Origin: Butyrivibrio proteoclasticus B316
Lineage (GTDB): Bacteria > Bacillota > Clostridia > Lachnospirales > Lachnospiraceae
Direction: 5' to 3'
Assembly: GCF_000145035.1 (NCBI RefSeq)
Contig: NC_014387.1
Location: forward strand, 3,090,001 to 3,154,000
DNA: 64,000 nucleotides
The position numbers were made by a program, and so were the translations under genes. Numbering within the stretch: the first letter of the stretch is position 1; the number at the start of each line of letters is the position of its first letter. The notes under the pieces are model-generated. The model did no database searches. It was not told the DNA's origin and was given only the letters and a program-made list of their open reading frames with translations. This document shows positions 43,024-51,681 of the stretch, in pieces.

Positions 43024-43500
43024 TCACTCCATAGAATCTATATCAGTCATTATTTTAATATAACACTTGATATCACCAGCATTCAGCTCTGTATACTTAT
43101 TACTCTTAAAGCATTTGGCCGAAGCTATGTTGTCCTTATTAACAAACCCGACAAGACATCTAATCTGTTTTCTATTATCATTACCGACAATTTCAGGCAT
43201 AGTTTCAAGCAGTTCTATTATACCCTTTCCAAGGCCCTTTCCTCTCTCGCCCGGAGCTATCATGTAGCTGATCTCTCCGACATCATCAGTGATATCAACT
43301 CTGATGCTGCCAGCCTTCACATTTTTATCTTCAAGGATATACATAAGGCAATTATCATCATCAAGTTTTTTCTTAAACCATTTGAGATGACTTTCCTTGG
43401 ATATTTCATCCTGTGTAAATGAATTCATACGTGTAGTCTCATCATTACGCCAGGATAAAACATCTAGTGCATCATCCATAGTTGCACGCCTAAGCTGCAT
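43024..43500 (-). CDS. GNAT acetyltransferase, PseH-like
   Basis: About 158 residues. LRRATMDDALDVLSWRNDETTR opens the GNAT fold and IAPGERGKGLGKGIIELL is the acetyl-CoA loop. In pseudaminic acid pathways PseH N-acetylates the C4 amine of the UDP-linked amino sugar; the position directly before the PseI-like gene supports that role. The ATG chosen has AGGTGAG upstream; a GTG nine bases earlier is the alternative. The 73-base gap before the GT52-like gene holds no clear promoter or terminator. Substrate is inferred from context. Confidence 0.8.
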   Translation of the reverse strand: MQLRRATMDDALDVLSWRNDETTRMNSFTQDEISKESHLKWFKKKLDDDNCLMYILEDKNVKAGSIRVDITDDVGEISYMIAPGERGKGLGKGIIELLETMPEIVGNDNRKQIRCLVGFVNKDNIASAKCFKSNKYTELNAGDIKCYIKIMTDIDSME

Positions 43501-43582
43501 ATATCTCACCTTCCGAATTCTGTCCGATTATTCTGTTTTGCCATACCGGGACTGAATTATCTGTTTGCCGCGCCACTTACTA

Positions 43583-44716
43583 TCATTTATCAAGCATCTC
43601 TGTTTTCCTATGTATGCTTGGGTCTTCATACTTATCAAGGAAATCGAGTCCCAAATAAACTATTTCTTTGGCAAAATACACATTGTCAATCTGCGTTATC
43701 ACAGAAACAAGCTTATCAACCTTAAATCCTGTAATGTCTCCCAGGACCTCCATGGGGAATCTGTCCTTAACAACAACTACCCCCGGAAACTCTTTTTCAT
43801 AATCCAGAAGGTCTCTGGGATGAGGTTTGATTATGACTCTGTAATCATCCTTGTACTCATCCACAATATCAGCAAACATTCTCTTTCTGACATCAAGCTC
43901 ACATAAAGGTTCAGTCAATATCATAACATTTGGTTTGTTTGCATCAGATGCACTTTTATTAAGCAGTTGTCCAACAAGTCTGTCCGGATCAGTGAGGAAT
44001 ATTTCAACCAGAATCCTGTGATCTTCTACTGAAAGTTTCTTATCAAGTTCCTCTCTTGGAATCTCCACAACATTTGGCGGAAGACTATGATTGGCTTTTA
44101 TATCATTTACCTCATAATCAAGACAATACCTGCTATAACCGCTCTCGATAAAAATAAGTCCAAGTTTGGCCATAGCTTTTTTAAGCGGCCAGGCTCCCTT
44201 GTTGGCATTTCTTGCCTGATCGTCAAGAAGTCCCGAGTTAAGTCCATCCTCAACGGCATGATAATGAATCTTTTTATAATTGAGGTAATATCCGATTGGA
44301 TCTGAATCGCAGAAGACATACACATCACCATATTTAGAAATATCTGTTGGTATGTAATCCTCCTGAAGCTTACCAAGGAGTTTTGTATATGTAATTCTCT
44401 GCATCAAATTAAGGATGATATTTCCTCTGTCCCTGTGATACTTCATCACTTTCTCTGAGGTAACATCTTCCTGCTCGTCATAAGTGTAAATATTTTCGAA
44501 GACTCCTGACTTCTTAAGTCTGTCTTCAAGGCTCTCAAAGTCATTTGACATGGTGCTGAGAATTATGTCAGCACTACCACTTCGTTCCCGTCTCCCTACA
44601 AGCTCTTTTACAACTGCAATATAAACATGATAATAAGTGTGGCAAATATATACTCGCCTGTTAGTTTTATCCCTTTTCATGCCCTTTAGTATATAATCAA
44701 AAGGTATCCTTGTCAT
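43583..44716 (-). CDS. GT52-like glycosyltransferase, putative nonulosonyl transferase
   Basis: A 377-residue GT-B-like protein. RRVYICHTYYHVYIAVVKEL near the N-terminus matches the opening strand and helix of GT52 bacterial sialyltransferases; AVEDGLNSG (about 145) and RVIIKPHPRD in the second domain carry the acidic and His-Pro blocks these enzymes use with CMP-sialic acid. It is the promoter-end gene of the long minus-strand run and precedes the nonulosonate genes, so CMP-pseudaminate or CMP-legionaminate is the likely donor. AAGG lies 8 bases before the ATG chosen; an internal ATG at residue 13 is possible. Family membership is read by eye. Confidence 0.7.
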   Translation of the reverse strand: MTRIPFDYILKGMKRDKTNRRVYICHTYYHVYIAVVKELVGRRERSGSADIILSTMSNDFESLEDRLKKSGVFENIYTYDEQEDVTSEKVMKYHRDRGNIILNLMQRITYTKLLGKLQEDYIPTDISKYGDVYVFCDSDPIGYYLNYKKIHYHAVEDGLNSGLLDDQARNANKGAWPLKKAMAKLGLIFIESGYSRYCLDYEVNDIKANHSLPPNVVEIPREELDKKLSVEDHRILVEIFLTDPDRLVGQLLNKSASDANKPNVMILTEPLCELDVRKRMFADIVDEYKDDYRVIIKPHPRDLLDYEKEFPGVVVVKDRFPMEVLGDITGFKVDKLVSVITQIDNVYFAKEIVYLGLDFLDKYEDPSIHRKTEMLDK

Positions 44717-44720
44717 CCAC

Positions 44721-44751
44721 TTGCCTTACCTTATTATTTAGTAGTATACTA
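44721..44751. promoter_or_regulatory. Divergent promoter region with TAGTATACTA palindrome
   Basis: The 76-base gap between two divergent gene runs holds TTGCCT, 18 bases, then TATACT on the plus strand, a plausible sigma-A promoter for the PseA-like operon. The -10 lies inside a perfect 10-base palindrome TAGTATACTA (44742-44751), so the minus strand also reads TATACT and could serve as -10 for the 44-kb run, though its -35 is poor. The symmetry could also be an operator. A good AAAGGAG ribosome site follows on the plus strand. Confidence 0.5.
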
Positions 44752-44792
44752 AATCGATTTAAATTTATGCCTAAACAAAGGAGATTACGCAC

Positions 44793-45938
44793 ATGAAAAT
44801 GCGATATTGTAAACGTTGCCTTCAGCCTGATACAAGGCCGGGTATTATTTTTGATGACGAACAGATTTGTTTCGCTTGCCGTTATGAAGAATCCAAGGCA
44901 ACAATAAACTGGGAAGAACGTCAGGCAGAGCTTAAGTCTTTTGCTGAGGAAGCCAAGGCAGAGGCCAAAAAACGTGGAAATACATATGACTGTATCATCG
45001 GAGTTTCAGGTGGTAAGGATTCAACCTTCCAGGCAGTTTACGCCAAGGAAAGACTTGGACTTAATCCTCTTCTCATTAACTGCATGCCTGATGAGATCAC
45101 AGAGATTGGCCGCAAGAATATAGAGAACCTTAATAACCTTGGTTTTGATATCATTTCAATCAGACCTAATCCTATCGTAGCCAAGAAGCTTGCCAGAAAG
45201 TCATTCTTTGAAAGAGGTAATATCATAGCTGCTTCTGAATACTGTCTCTGGGCTTCAGCCTACATTATGGCTGTTAAGTTTAATATTCCTCTTATCATTC
45301 AGGGTGAAAATGCTGCTCTTACACTTGGCGCAGCCAAGAATCAAGAAGCTACAGGAAATGCTTTTTCCGTAATGCAGCTCGAGACCATTCGTGGTGCAAG
45401 CGTTGACAGCTTTGTTGATCTTTCAAACAACATCACAGAAAAAGACCTGTTCTTATACAAAATTCCAACTGTTGAGGAGATGCAGGCTAAAGGAATAAGA
45501 GCCATTTTCCTTCAGTATTACGTAAGAGAGTGGTCACAGGTTACAAACGCTGATTTCGCAGTTGCAAGAGGCCTCACAGGTAGAAGTGGTAACCTCCACG
45601 ATCTTGGTCGTTACAGAAGATATACAGCTCTTGATTGTGACCTTCAGATTCCTAACCAGATGATCAAGTACCTCAAATTCGGTTTTGGTTATGCAACAGA
45701 CGAGATTTGTTACGATATCAGAGAAGGTCGTTTTAGCCGTGAAGATGGCAAATGGTATGTAAACGAATACGATGGTGGATGCGGAGAACAGTATATCGAG
45801 AAGACCTGCAAATACCTTGGTATAACCAAAGAAGAATTCTGGGAAGTTGTCGATAAATACGTTAACAGAGATCTATTCGAGAAGATTGATGGTAAATGGA
45901 CACCTAAGTTCACTGTAGGAGAAGATTACGAATCATGA
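44793..45938 (+). CDS. pseA: N-acetyl sugar amidotransferase, PseA/WbpG-like
   Basis: A 381-residue protein with two CxxC pairs (Cys6/Cys9 and Cys26/Cys29), probably a zinc site, and the ATP-pyrophosphatase loop VSGGKDST (71-78). This is the WbpG/PseA/WbuX family, which turns an N-acetyl group into an acetamidino group, for example on pseudaminic acid or on ManNAc3NAc-derived sugars. In Pseudomonas and Campylobacter the ammonia comes from HisH/HisF-like partners, which are absent here. AAAGGAG lies 8 bases before the ATG. It faces the nonulosonate module across a shared promoter region, so Pse or Leg acetamidino modification is the likely role. Confidence 0.88.
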   Translation: MKMRYCKRCLQPDTRPGIIFDDEQICFACRYEESKATINWEERQAELKSFAEEAKAEAKKRGNTYDCIIGVSGGKDSTFQAVYAKERLGLNPLLINCMPDEITEIGRKNIENLNNLGFDIISIRPNPIVAKKLARKSFFERGNIIAASEYCLWASAYIMAVKFNIPLIIQGENAALTLGAAKNQEATGNAFSVMQLETIRGASVDSFVDLSNNITEKDLFLYKIPTVEEMQAKGIRAIFLQYYVREWSQVTNADFAVARGLTGRSGNLHDLGRYRRYTALDCDLQIPNQMIKYLKFGFGYATDEICYDIREGRFSREDGKWYVNEYDGGCGEQYIEKTCKYLGITKEEFWEVVDKYVNRDLFEKIDGKWTPKFTVGEDYES

Positions 45939-47686
45939 CAAAGACAAATACTCTTAAAAAGTATTGGTATCTATATTTAACAGGAACACTGCTGGCTATT
46001 CAGGCCGCGGTGTTCCTTATATTTAGAGGTGAAAGCTATTTCCAGATCCATGATAATCTGGACCTGTTCATGGCTCACTATGAAATGCTCAAGAAAGCAG
46101 GTCTTTGGTTCTCTCAGGGCGCTAATGCACCAATTCTTCATGGTGTTCCAAGAGATTTATTTGGATCAGAATTTCTGATCTATAACCTCTTTTACATCCT
46201 GCTTCCTGGCGTTTGGGCTTATTTAGCAGGTTATGCAGCCAAGATAGCAGTTGGTATGATTTCCTTTATTCTGCTTGCAAAAGATGTTTACAAGGATCGT
46301 TATGAGAACTATAAGCCGCTTATTATAGTAATTGCCGCAGCATATGGTATGATTCCTGTATTTCCAACCTACGGCATAGCATTTACATCTGTTCCTTTTA
46401 TTATCCTGCTGCTCAGAAAACTTTATTTTGCTGAGACTTTTAAACAAAGACTTCCTTTATATATCGGAGTCTTTTTATATCCACTGTTATCTTATTTTTC
46501 TTACCATGGATTCTTTATCCTGTCCTACATGGTAGTCGCAGTGGTCATCCTATGGATCAGAGATAAGCGTTTTCCTAAGAGCACATTTGTTTCAATCGTT
46601 ATCTTGTCTCTAGGTTATATTCTCTTTGAATACAGATTGTTTAAAGAGATGCTATTTACTGATACAGTAACTATCAGAACAACAATGGATCATGGTGACA
46701 TCAGCTTTGGACAGGCTATGCTGACAGCACTTTCAGAGTTTGCTAATGCTTCCTTCCACTCTGAGGACTCACATACTTACATCGTTCTTGGTGTTGTTTT
46801 GATTGCAATTGTTATCATAAATGCTCTTTACATCAAGAAAAAACAGGCTGACAGGATCATGAAAGATCCCATCAATCTTGTAATGCTGTGGATCATCTTC
46901 AATGTTCTTATCTTTGGCCTGTATCAGTATGCTCCATTCAGACACCTGTTTGAGATGTTAATTCCCCCTCTTACAGGCTTTGAATTTGCAAGGACAGCAT
47001 ACTTTAATACATTTCTCTGGTACGCAGAGCTCTTACTCGTATGTGTCAGAATGTATGACTATGGCAAGAAGAACATCAGACCACTTGCTAACCTGATAGT
47101 AACTCTTGCCGTTCTCATCGTTATGTTTATTCCTCAGGTTTATAACGACTTTTACTACACCTGTTACAATCAGGCTTTCAAGATAATCAAACATCGTGAT
47201 ACGACATATGTTAACTACAACGAATTCTATTCAACAAAGCTATTTGATAAAATAATAGATGATATTGATTATAATGGTGAATGGTCAGCAGCCTACGGAA
47301 TGCATCCTGCAGTGCTCAACTACAATGGAATTGCAACTGTTGACGGATACCTTGGTATGTATGCTCAGGAATACAAAGACAAGTGGACAAGCATTATTGC
47401 ACCTGCGCTTGAAGGTTCACCTTCTCTTAAATCTTATTTCGAAGGCTGGGGAGCAAGGGTAAGCTTATACTCCGGTTCAGATGAAAACACTTATGCTCCG
47501 CTTCGTAATTTGGAAGTAACCGATAAAAGACTTATTGTAAATCTTGATGAGCTTAAAAGCCTTGACTGCAAATACATATTCTCACGAATCGAGTTTTCCA
47601 ATGCTGATGAGCTTGGAATCAAGCTTGTAGGAACTTACTCAGATGACAGCAGTCCTTATACTATATATGTATATGATCTTCAGTAA
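45935..47686 (+). CDS. DUF6044-like polytopic membrane protein, putative GT-C-like
   Basis: A 583-residue protein with about twelve membrane segments and a soluble C-terminal domain of about 180 residues. FQIHDNLDLFMAHYEM follows the first helix and gives an acidic motif in the first outer loop; GVPRDLFGSEF lies about 30 residues on. I believe it belongs to DUF6044, with no characterised member known to me. It overlaps the PseA-like gene by 4 bases (ATGA), the only other gene of this short plus-strand operon. Transfer or export of the amidino-modified glycan is possible but is inference. Confidence 0.65.
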   Translation: MTKTNTLKKYWYLYLTGTLLAIQAAVFLIFRGESYFQIHDNLDLFMAHYEMLKKAGLWFSQGANAPILHGVPRDLFGSEFLIYNLFYILLPGVWAYLAGYAAKIAVGMISFILLAKDVYKDRYENYKPLIIVIAAAYGMIPVFPTYGIAFTSVPFIILLLRKLYFAETFKQRLPLYIGVFLYPLLSYFSYHGFFILSYMVVAVVILWIRDKRFPKSTFVSIVILSLGYILFEYRLFKEMLFTDTVTIRTTMDHGDISFGQAMLTALSEFANASFHSEDSHTYIVLGVVLIAIVIINALYIKKKQADRIMKDPINLVMLWIIFNVLIFGLYQYAPFRHLFEMLIPPLTGFEFARTAYFNTFLWYAELLLVCVRMYDYGKKNIRPLANLIVTLAVLIVMFIPQVYNDFYYTCYNQAFKIIKHRDTTYVNYNEFYSTKLFDKIIDDIDYNGEWSAAYGMHPAVLNYNGIATVDGYLGMYAQEYKDKWTSIIAPALEGSPSLKSYFEGWGARVSLYSGSDENTYAPLRNLEVTDKRLIVNLDELKSLDCKYIFSRIEFSNADELGIKLVGTYSDDSSPYTIYVYDLQ

Positions 47687-47707
47687 TTTGAACTGTATAT
47701 GAAGGCC

Positions 47708-47755
47708 AAAAAAATCCCTAATCCATGAAATAAAGCTATGGATTAGGGATTTTTT
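47708..47755. terminator. Strong bidirectional Rho-independent terminator
   Basis: An inverted repeat of about 17-18 bp (arms 47708-47726 and 47738-47755, loop of 11) has A-tract and T-tract ends on both strands, so it should stop transcription from either side. It lies exactly where the plus-strand PseA operon and the minus-strand second polysaccharide operon converge, and it overlaps the stop codon of the latter. Confidence 0.93.
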
Positions 47756-49445
47756 ATCTAAGTATATATGTATTCCACATTTCTTCGGTATAAATCTTTT
47801 CACGCTCATTTAACGATGCATATTGCATCAGATTATTGATAGCGTTCTCCTGATTATCATCATCGGCCGCATACAGGATTATTTCACCTGCATTCATAAT
47901 CTCTACGTCATCAAGCGGATCATTGTTTTCTTCATCCATGTAATAAACCTTATCATACTCCAGAAGCTCATCAGTAAGCCTCCATACGTTATGAGGCGTG
48001 GCCGGATTGAACATTACAACTGCTACTTTATCATGTCTTTCAGATGCAAATGCAATCTTCTCCCTATCCTCCGGATAAATGAACAATACTCTATTATCGA
48101 TAAACAACCCCTTATACAAGGTAACAACCGTTATGCAGCATAGAGCTATTCCAATGATAGTACTTGCGCCTTTCTGTGAATGTTTTTTTTCAGCGTCACC
48201 ATCAGTATCTCCTATATGCCATATTACGCCAAGCCTGTGTATTGTTACCGCTAGTATGATTATCCCAAGACCATAGGCAGGCATCTCATATCTGTTAGAA
48301 GCTGCCCCAACTAAAAGTGCTGTCTTTGTAGTGATCAAAAAATACCCTATAGTACCAATTATCAGCATTACAAAATCTGCTGTAAAAACTCTTTTACCAT
48401 AGTCATTATCATAGTTTTTATCAGTTATTGTATTGTCTTTTGCATATTTAATGATTCCAATTATTGCAAGCACAATGATCGTCCCAATGATCATCCACAA
48501 TAGACCTGCAAATACAAAGTCATTTAAAAGCCCTGCAAAGAAAGACAGTCTCATCAACGTATTTCCGATGTCAAACAAGCTTCCTGCCGCCTCATTGCCC
48601 CTGTATCCACCCAGCATGTGATGAAGACTTGCAGGATACGATATGACAGCCAGGCCAAGTGAAACAGCACAACTGATCACATAGGTGATTCCATATCGTA
48701 TGTTCTTATTAAAAAACACTATCCATGCAGTATAGGCTATTCCTATAGAAACAAAAAAGAACAAATAAAAGTATTGCGTAAGAAAACCCAAATAAGATGT
48801 CACAGCTACCGGAAGGATATACATTCCATACTCTTTAAGTGCTCCAACAAAACTGACTTTCTGAGTTTCTTTGTGCTCAGAAGCATTTAAGGTTTTCATG
48901 GATTTATAATCCTGTACCAACCTGATATGTAAGTAAGCACACAGCGCGACAAAAAATGACAGCCAGGCATACATTCTCGTAAGCATATTCCCTGATATAG
49001 TTTGAGGATTAAATCCATAGAATAATAGGCCAAGCATTTCCATTAAGAATGACACCCTTAGTCTCTTGAGAATAAGGTCAAGTACTAAAAATGTAAGAGA
49101 AAATGCAATCAGATTAGTTATGATACCTGTCCATTTCGTAAATACACCCGGAAATAGCGAACAGATCGTATGAAAAATCATATAATAAAAAGGCGGATGC
49201 ACATCCCAGGACTGAACAAGTGCTACAAGTCCATAGTTAAAGCCTTCGCCATTTTTGACAACAAATTCATCTAATATCGTCTGCCTATCCTGCCACTCTC
49301 TATCTGGCTGGTATAAGCCCACGCTTCTGTTAGAAGAATAATAGGTATAGTACTCATCCTCATGAAATCCCGCCTTCTGATAGCCAAAATAAACATTTAC
49401 AATTATCGATAACACAAAAATGAGTAAAATGCCACATTTCTTCAT
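47754..49445 (-). CDS. GT-C fold membrane glycosyltransferase (ArnT/PMT-like)
   Basis: A 563-residue polytopic protein. GFHEDEYYTYYSSNRS after the first helix and WDVHPPFYYMIFH about 60 residues later are the DE motif and His-Pro-Pro element of ArnT/PMT-like GT-C enzymes, which use polyprenyl-phosphate sugars outside the membrane. About eleven helices and a C-terminal soluble tail follow. It is the last gene of its operon; its ATG overlaps the GT2 stop by one base. The GtrB-like protein at the start of this operon could make its donor. The acceptor may be the polysaccharide or a surface protein. Confidence 0.8.
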   Translation of the reverse strand: MKKCGILLIFVLSIIVNVYFGYQKAGFHEDEYYTYYSSNRSVGLYQPDREWQDRQTILDEFVVKNGEGFNYGLVALVQSWDVHPPFYYMIFHTICSLFPGVFTKWTGIITNLIAFSLTFLVLDLILKRLRVSFLMEMLGLLFYGFNPQTISGNMLTRMYAWLSFFVALCAYLHIRLVQDYKSMKTLNASEHKETQKVSFVGALKEYGMYILPVAVTSYLGFLTQYFYLFFFVSIGIAYTAWIVFFNKNIRYGITYVISCAVSLGLAVISYPASLHHMLGGYRGNEAAGSLFDIGNTLMRLSFFAGLLNDFVFAGLLWMIIGTIIVLAIIGIIKYAKDNTITDKNYDNDYGKRVFTADFVMLIIGTIGYFLITTKTALLVGAASNRYEMPAYGLGIIILAVTIHRLGVIWHIGDTDGDAEKKHSQKGASTIIGIALCCITVVTLYKGLFIDNRVLFIYPEDREKIAFASERHDKVAVVMFNPATPHNVWRLTDELLEYDKVYYMDEENNDPLDDVEIMNAGEIILYAADDDNQENAINNLMQYASLNEREKIYTEEMWNTYILR

Positions 49446-50455
49446 TAGTTCAAACCTCTTATTAAGGCATGGAGTTTACGTACAAATCTTGGTGCAGGCG
49501 CAAGTATCATAAGATATGCCTTTTGCTTACCTGTCAGATAACTGTTTCCTAGTATCTCACCCAGATTGCCTCTGATATTTCTGACAACATTCATATAGAA
49601 CTCGTTATCTTTAGTCATCTTGGAAACAGGAATATGTAATAGATAGTCCAGTCTCTGAACAGCCCCAAATCGCTTAGCCACGCTCTCAAGTTCCGGAAAA
49701 TCTTTTTTAACCAGTTCGAGAACAACATCTGCATTTCTGACAATGTCAGTAAAAACAGATGGAAAATAGTCCTTGTCCTCAACTTTTCTACGTGAGTTAC
49801 TTCCAAGCCTGTAAAAAACATGATAATACTGCCAAGGTAAAATAACTACCTTGTTGACCATACCAAGCATATGTATCATCAGGAAGAAATCTTCATTAAG
49901 CTCTCCCTCCGGAAAAAGCATATCATCAGTAAAAAGAGATTTCTTTACAAGTTTAGTACAATAAGACGCATCACCTGTATGCATCAAAAGAGTCCTGAAA
50001 TGCTCAGATGGCTCAATTACTGTTACTTCCTGCGGAGGAATTACTACGTCAGCCCTCTTTGTGCCATCTTCTGATATTTCATCTCTCGAAATCTGGATCA
50101 TATCAGCATCATACTCAATAGCTGCTGACATAAGTGCAGAGTACATACGACTATCTATATAGTCATCACTATCTACAAATCCGATATATTCGCCTGACGC
50201 ATGTCTTATTCCAACATTTCTGGCGCTACTGGATCCACCGTTTTCTTTGTGGATGGCAGTAACATTTTCAAATCTGGCCGCCAATTCATCAGCAACCTTG
50301 CCGGTTGCATCAGTGGAGCCATCGTCTACAACTATAATTTCAAGAAGATTTTTGGGGTAATCTTGATACACAACAGATTCTACACATCTTCCTAACAAAT
50401 CTTCAATGTTATATGCAGGAATGATAACAGATATCTTCTTGTCAAACTCAGGCAT
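49445..50455 (-). CDS. GT2 family glycosyltransferase
   Basis: A 336-residue GT-A protein: VIIPAYNIEDLLGRCVES, VVDDGSTDATG and FVDSDDYIDSRMY (DxD), with LNEDFFLMIHMLG in the catalytic-base region. No membrane helices. GGAGGAAGTAA precedes the ATG, which overlaps the upstream gene by 8 bases. It is a cytoplasmic transferase adding one sugar to the second glycan's repeat unit; donor unknown. The C-terminal RFVRKLHALIRGLN tail is basic and may touch the membrane. Confidence 0.88.
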   Translation of the reverse strand: MPEFDKKISVIIPAYNIEDLLGRCVESVVYQDYPKNLLEIIVVDDGSTDATGKVADELAARFENVTAIHKENGGSSSARNVGIRHASGEYIGFVDSDDYIDSRMYSALMSAAIEYDADMIQISRDEISEDGTKRADVVIPPQEVTVIEPSEHFRTLLMHTGDASYCTKLVKKSLFTDDMLFPEGELNEDFFLMIHMLGMVNKVVILPWQYYHVFYRLGSNSRRKVEDKDYFPSVFTDIVRNADVVLELVKKDFPELESVAKRFGAVQRLDYLLHIPVSKMTKDNEFYMNVVRNIRGNLGEILGNSYLTGKQKAYLMILAPAPRFVRKLHALIRGLN

Positions 50456-51671
50456 TTACTTCCTCCGGAATCTGCATCTGCTTATAAAGGTCATAGCCTA
50501 CAGTCAGAATAATTGCAAGCATGGCAACTGTCAGCGGCCATAAATATGTAACCGTAGCACCAAATAAGTATCTTGTATAAGTGATCATAGATATTACCTG
50601 CAAAAATGCGCATACAGGCAGTCTCTTATAACTATAAAGAGCATAAACTACTGCCAGCATCTCCGGCATATATCCATATCTCTCATGCATTACAGGCAAG
50701 CAGAAACAGCACAGCTCTGCAGTAAATATAACTAGCGTTATCATAAACTTCTCAGTTATTTTAAACTTCTTGTTGTACATATAATAAGCAATCATGCCGA
50801 AAATGATCACTGTAGCCATAACTCCGCCTCTTATTATCAGGCGTCTCACGCTTCTATCAAGATCTGATGTTATTATTGTATATATGCTGGGGTAATTCAT
50901 GGAAAGTCTTGTAAACATTTCTACCTGATTACCATATATTCCCAAAAGGTCTCCCCATGTTCTTCCGGCTATAGCTGCAGGAATCATGGAAACAACATGG
51001 AACACAGGAATAACAAGGATATATCTGATCTTTATCTTATTTTTAAGCCACATTAGAATGATAAATGGCATAAAAAAGATTGCCTGCTGCTTGAAACTAT
51101 AAGATATTGCCAGATACAAAAATGCTCTAAAATCATTTCCCTTTAATACATGAAGAAGTGACAACAGGATAAAAGCTGTATATATAGAATCATTCTGTGC
51201 CCAAGCTGCGCTGTTCAATACAACAGTTGGAAGGAACAGAACTGCAAAATAAGCAAGCATTCCCTTTTTTATATCTCTGCCTGATACATGATAAGCAATC
51301 CTTCCAAGGTTAACTGCACAGACAAAGTCAAAAATAACCGACAATGTCTTGACCAGATACATATCACTAATATTTCCGCCAATATAGTGGAGTATTACGA
51401 TCAAATACTGGAACATACAGTTATAGTCAAAAGTACTTGCATCAGATACTCCCGGTTTGATACCAAGATATGCAAAACCACCTGCTGCATGACATTCTTT
51501 CATCCAGTCTGCAAAAGCTGTCACATAGTCTCCTGATTTAACATCGTACAGTGAAAACCTGAACATCATCCCAAGAGTAGTCAGGACAATCGCCACGAGG
51601 ATATCGAAGCATTTAATCTTCACATCGCCAATTTCAAATTCAACATCAAAAATCCTATCAATAGTTCTCAT
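50448..51671 (-). CDS. Gpi18-like polytopic membrane protein, putative GT-C mannosyltransferase-type
   Basis: A protein of about 407 residues with roughly ten membrane helices. KSGDYVTAFADWMKEC follows the first helix with an acidic motif, and SAAWAQNDSIYTAFILLSLL resembles the WGQxDxxY block of Gpi18/PIG-V-like GT-C transferases. The start chosen lies 10 bases after the upstream stop; a farther ATG would overlap that gene by 65 bases and is rejected. It would use a polyprenyl-phosphate sugar outside the membrane. Family assignment is by motif only. Confidence 0.72.
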   Translation of the reverse strand: MRTIDRIFDVEFEIGDVKIKCFDILVAIVLTTLGMMFRFSLYDVKSGDYVTAFADWMKECHAAGGFAYLGIKPGVSDASTFDYNCMFQYLIVILHYIGGNISDMYLVKTLSVIFDFVCAVNLGRIAYHVSGRDIKKGMLAYFAVLFLPTVVLNSAAWAQNDSIYTAFILLSLLHVLKGNDFRAFLYLAISYSFKQQAIFFMPFIILMWLKNKIKIRYILVIPVFHVVSMIPAAIAGRTWGDLLGIYGNQVEMFTRLSMNYPSIYTIITSDLDRSVRRLIIRGGVMATVIIFGMIAYYMYNKKFKITEKFMITLVIFTAELCCFCLPVMHERYGYMPEMLAVVYALYSYKRLPVCAFLQVISMITYTRYLFGATVTYLWPLTVAMLAIILTVGYDLYKQMQIPEEVNA

Positions 51672-51681
51672 TACTTTACTC

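Noticed and set aside
43510..43582. Promoter before the PseH-like gene
   Set aside because: TTCAGT and AATAAT are 18 bases apart but both are poor matches; the gap is short and could simply be untranslated spacer.
48183..48190. Runs of eight T or A (also near 17012 and 59569) as phase-variation tracts
   Set aside because: Isolated 8-base runs are expected in A+T-rich DNA, the frames are intact, and no G/C tract or repeat unit of the usual phase-variable kind is seen.
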